Origin: Flectobacillus sp049240685
Lineage (GTDB): Bacteria > Bacteroidota > Bacteroidia > Cytophagales > Spirosomataceae
Direction: 5' to 3'
Length of the DNA: 64,000 nucleotides
Assembly: GCF_049240685.1 (NCBI RefSeq)
Contig: NZ_JBMLSD010000399.1
Location: 1-64,000, forward strand
This document shows positions 62,095-64,000 of the stretch, in pieces; within the stretch, counting starts at the first letter, position 1, and the number at the start of each line of letters is the position of its first letter. The notes beneath the pieces are model-generated. The model did no database searches. It had not been told where the DNA came from and saw nothing but the letters and a program-made list of their open reading frames with translations. A program made the position numbers and the translations under genes.

Positions 62095-63063
62095 ATGAAA
62101 AAGCAGTATTTAAAACTTGAAAAACAGCGCGATTTTAGTCAAAAAATAAACGACACATTTACTTTTGTTAGACTCAACTTCAGGGATTTCTTCCTTGCTT
62201 TGCTATTAATCGTTGGGCCAGTATTATTGATTGCAGGAATTGCGGGAGGGATTCATCAAATCAATTTTTTGAGTAATACGGGGTTGAATAACCCCAATAT
62301 TGGCGAAAACGCAAGCTTTACGGATATTGTTCGACAAATGAGTACTCGTAGTAAAGATATGATGGGTCCTGCTTATTTCATCATGCTATTCTCTGCCCTT
62401 ATATCTTCGATTCTGCTGGTAACTACCGTCTACAGCTTTATGCAATGTTATTATGAAGACGCTACAAACAGGATTACAATCGATAGAGTTACCGAAAAGG
62501 TAAAGCTTAATTTTATGCCTGTATTTCGAGGATTCTTTTTAGTAGTGCTTGTTTTTTTCGGTATTTTCATGCTTGCAGGTCTTGCATTCTCAGCGCTATC
62601 TACGGCTGTTGGAGGAGGCGCTTCATCAGCAATACTCATCATCTCAATAATCTTGATTTTTTTTGCTACTTTTTATTTTATGATTATGTTTTTGCTGAGT
62701 CCAGCTATCATTGTTTTTGAGGGTGCGGGGCCAGGACTATCACTGAGAAGAGCCAAATACTTGATTCAGGGCAAATGGTGGTCAACATTCGGATTGGTAT
62801 TTATAATTACAATATTGGTGTATATTTTGGCTGTTATCTTTAGTCTACCTGCCAGTTTTCTTACTGTTTTGAAAATGCTCCATATTCAAAACAGTCTCAC
62901 CAACGACTATGTGGTCGTTATAACAACCGCTATTTCAACCGTAGGTACCACTATCTTGTCCTCGATTGTTTATATAGCTTTGGGTTTTCAGTATTTCAAT
63001 CTTGTAGAACGAAAAGAAGGTAACGGTCTATTTCGTCAAATCAACGATTTAGGAACACATTAA
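62095..63063 (+). CDS. Polytopic membrane protein of the SpoIIM/DUF4129 cluster
   Basis: A 322-residue protein with about six membrane spans (around 35-55, 90-112, 143-165, 178-205, 233-258, 283-305). I do not assign a named domain; it resembles the hypothetical membrane proteins that regularly stand between the SpoIIM and DUF4129 genes in Bacteroidota. LSLRRAKYLIQGKWWSTFGL near residue 215 is a recognisable conserved-looking block. It is 45 bp after the SpoIIM-like gene and 28 bp before the next, so one operon. Confidence 0.8.
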   Translation: MKKQYLKLEKQRDFSQKINDTFTFVRLNFRDFFLALLLIVGPVLLIAGIAGGIHQINFLSNTGLNNPNIGENASFTDIVRQMSTRSKDMMGPAYFIMLFSALISSILLVTTVYSFMQCYYEDATNRITIDRVTEKVKLNFMPVFRGFFLVVLVFFGIFMLAGLAFSALSTAVGGGASSAILIISIILIFFATFYFMIMFLLSPAIIVFEGAGPGLSLRRAKYLIQGKWWSTFGLVFIITILVYILAVIFSLPASFLTVLKMLHIQNSLTNDYVVVITTAISTVGTTILSSIVYIALGFQYFNLVERKEGNGLFRQINDLGTH

Positions 63064-63091
63064 AAGCTTAAGAATCGATTTAGACTCAAAT

Positions 63092-63838
63092 ATGAGTAAC
63101 AAAAAGAAGCATCTTAGAAATATAATTTATGGGGTCATACTTAGCTTGTGGGTGACCCTCATACCTATTGCTCGTCTCGAAGGACAAATCAGTAGGGTCG
63201 ATACTGTGACACAATTCGGTTCTGTAAAGTATCCTGACGAAACCTTAAACAAACTTCGAAAAGAAAAGAAATACCAGTATCAACCTGCGCCAATTACCGA
63301 AATGTCATTGGCCGACCGCCTTTGGCTTTCTATACTCAAATGGTTTATGGGGCTATTTGATCAAACCGCCACTGGCAAAACCATGAAGATTGGTATGTAT
63401 ATTTTTGTAGCTATTGTTTTAATTTTTGCTATCATGAAGCTAATTGGTATTGAATTTGCCAATATTTTTGGGCGAAAAGACCAAGCACTTTCTATCGATT
63501 ATCAAATACTAGAACAAGACATTCATGCGTTAGATTTTGACACATCCATAGAGGAGGCTCTTTCAAACCAACAGTACCGACTTGCCATTCGATTATATTA
63601 TCTTCAAGTACTCAAAGGGCTTAGTAATCAAGAATTAATTGAGTGGCGATTGAATAAAACCAACCGAAGTTATATATATGAACTAAAATCCCCCGAACTT
63701 CGTCAAGAATTTGAATCTCTTACTACCTTATTTGAATATATCTGGTATGGAGACTTTTTGATTAGTACAACTGAATTTGAATCTATACAAAATCAATTTT
63801 CCAACTTTAATCGCAGTATAACACGAAGCAGGCATTAG
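63092..63838 (+). CDS. DUF4129 domain membrane protein
   Basis: A 248-residue protein with a hydrophobic N-terminal segment (about 11-29), a periplasmic linker, a second membrane span (about 103-123, KIGMYIFVAIVLIFAIMKLI) and a cytoplasmic DUF4129 domain (about 155-245, QQYRLAIRLYYLQVLKGLSN and FEYIWYGDFLISTTEFES). DUF4129 proteins accompany MoxR ATPases and DUF58 proteins, so those genes are expected just beyond the window edge. Confidence 0.88.
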   Translation: MSNKKKHLRNIIYGVILSLWVTLIPIARLEGQISRVDTVTQFGSVKYPDETLNKLRKEKKYQYQPAPITEMSLADRLWLSILKWFMGLFDQTATGKTMKIGMYIFVAIVLIFAIMKLIGIEFANIFGRKDQALSIDYQILEQDIHALDFDTSIEEALSNQQYRLAIRLYYLQVLKGLSNQELIEWRLNKTNRSYIYELKSPELRQEFESLTTLFEYIWYGDFLISTTEFESIQNQFSNFNRSITRSRH

Positions 63839-63860
63839 CCTTCCAAAGCGTGAGATAAAC

Positions 63861-64000
63861 ATGAAAAAGATAAGCCTAATTTTTTTGTTAGGGATTTCCT
63901 CAGCTCTAACTTTCAGCTCTTTTAAAACCACTACTATTGCAGACAAAACACAAAATAGACGCATTGAGGAAGTTGAATACGATACGATAAATTTTGAGTC
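63861..64000 (+). CDS. Partial secreted protein, continues past the window
   Basis: A 46-codon visible start: MKKISLIFLLGISSALTFSS looks like a signal peptide, followed by FKTTTIADKTQNRRIEEVE and DTINFES. The rest lies outside the window. By position (22 bp after DUF4129) a DUF4350 protein would be expected in this cluster, but the visible residues do not confirm it. Confidence 0.6.
   Translation, partial: MKKISLIFLLGISSALTFSSFKTTTIADKTQNRRIEEVEYDTINFE

Overview
The window reads as a chromosomal segment of an AT-rich Bacteroidota bacterium, most likely order Cytophagales (something like Flectobacillus, Arcicella or their relatives; the genus is a guess). The evidence is the promoter type (TTTG, about 19-21 bp, TAnnTTTG), the lack of Shine-Dalgarno sequences, a type IX secretion C-terminal signal on an M4 protease, DUF2480, BatD, a TonB-dependent receptor with a carboxypeptidase-regulatory-like domain, and a CruF-type carotenoid gene. 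No plasmid, phage, CRISPR or intact insertion sequence was seen. A run of exactly 100 N at 53100-53199 marks a scaffold gap inside a tandem repeat.

Layout. 1-783: tandem array of about 120-bp hairpin-forming repeats, then tRNA-His. 0.9-5 kb (minus): sodA, aroC-tadA and an orphan BatD-like protein. 5-7.2 kb: a small ORF, an ORF remnant, an HNH nuclease and a large low-complexity inverted repeat. 7.1-11 kb (minus): DUF2480, tsaB, an S41/PDZ protease, and rnpA-rpmH behind a textbook Bacteroidota promoter. 11.3-25.9 kb (plus): M61 peptidase, M20 amidohydrolase, lipoprotein, methyltransferase, M4 metalloprotease with T9SS signal, tricorn-like protease, membrane-anchored MutS-like ATPase and a Fic protein. 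25.9-32.9 kb (minus): tetR-tolC-adaptor-RND efflux operon with a visible promoter/operator. 33-46 kb: cupin, LytTR regulator, Tat-exported Gfo/Idh oxidoreductase, PLP sulfur-transfer enzyme, a HupE-DUF3500 pair, fatty acid desaturase, rlmN, CvpA, GatB/YqeY and pdxJ. 46.3 kb: a candidate new small RNA. 47-50.6 kb: a two-gene beta-oxidation operon behind a 46-bp near-palindrome. 51-52.8 kb: cruF and a CarH-like B12-binding regulator. 53.4-60.2 kb: DUF3089 hydrolase, TonB receptor, small secreted protein, PhyH dioxygenase and divergent AraC regulator. 60.3-64 kb: RDD / SpoIIM / membrane protein / DUF4129 cluster, cut off at the window edge.

The genes form a mix of housekeeping functions (tRNA modification, rRNA methylation, shikimate, vitamin B6) and envelope or peptide-degradation functions. 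The least ordinary content is between the genes: at least four unrelated families of hairpin-forming repeats (one MITE-like, about 155 bp with 15-bp terminal inverted repeats) occupy many intergenic gaps, and the gap after pdxJ contains what looks like a free-standing structured RNA with its own promoter, two hairpins sharing an identical TGGCGG loop, and a terminator.
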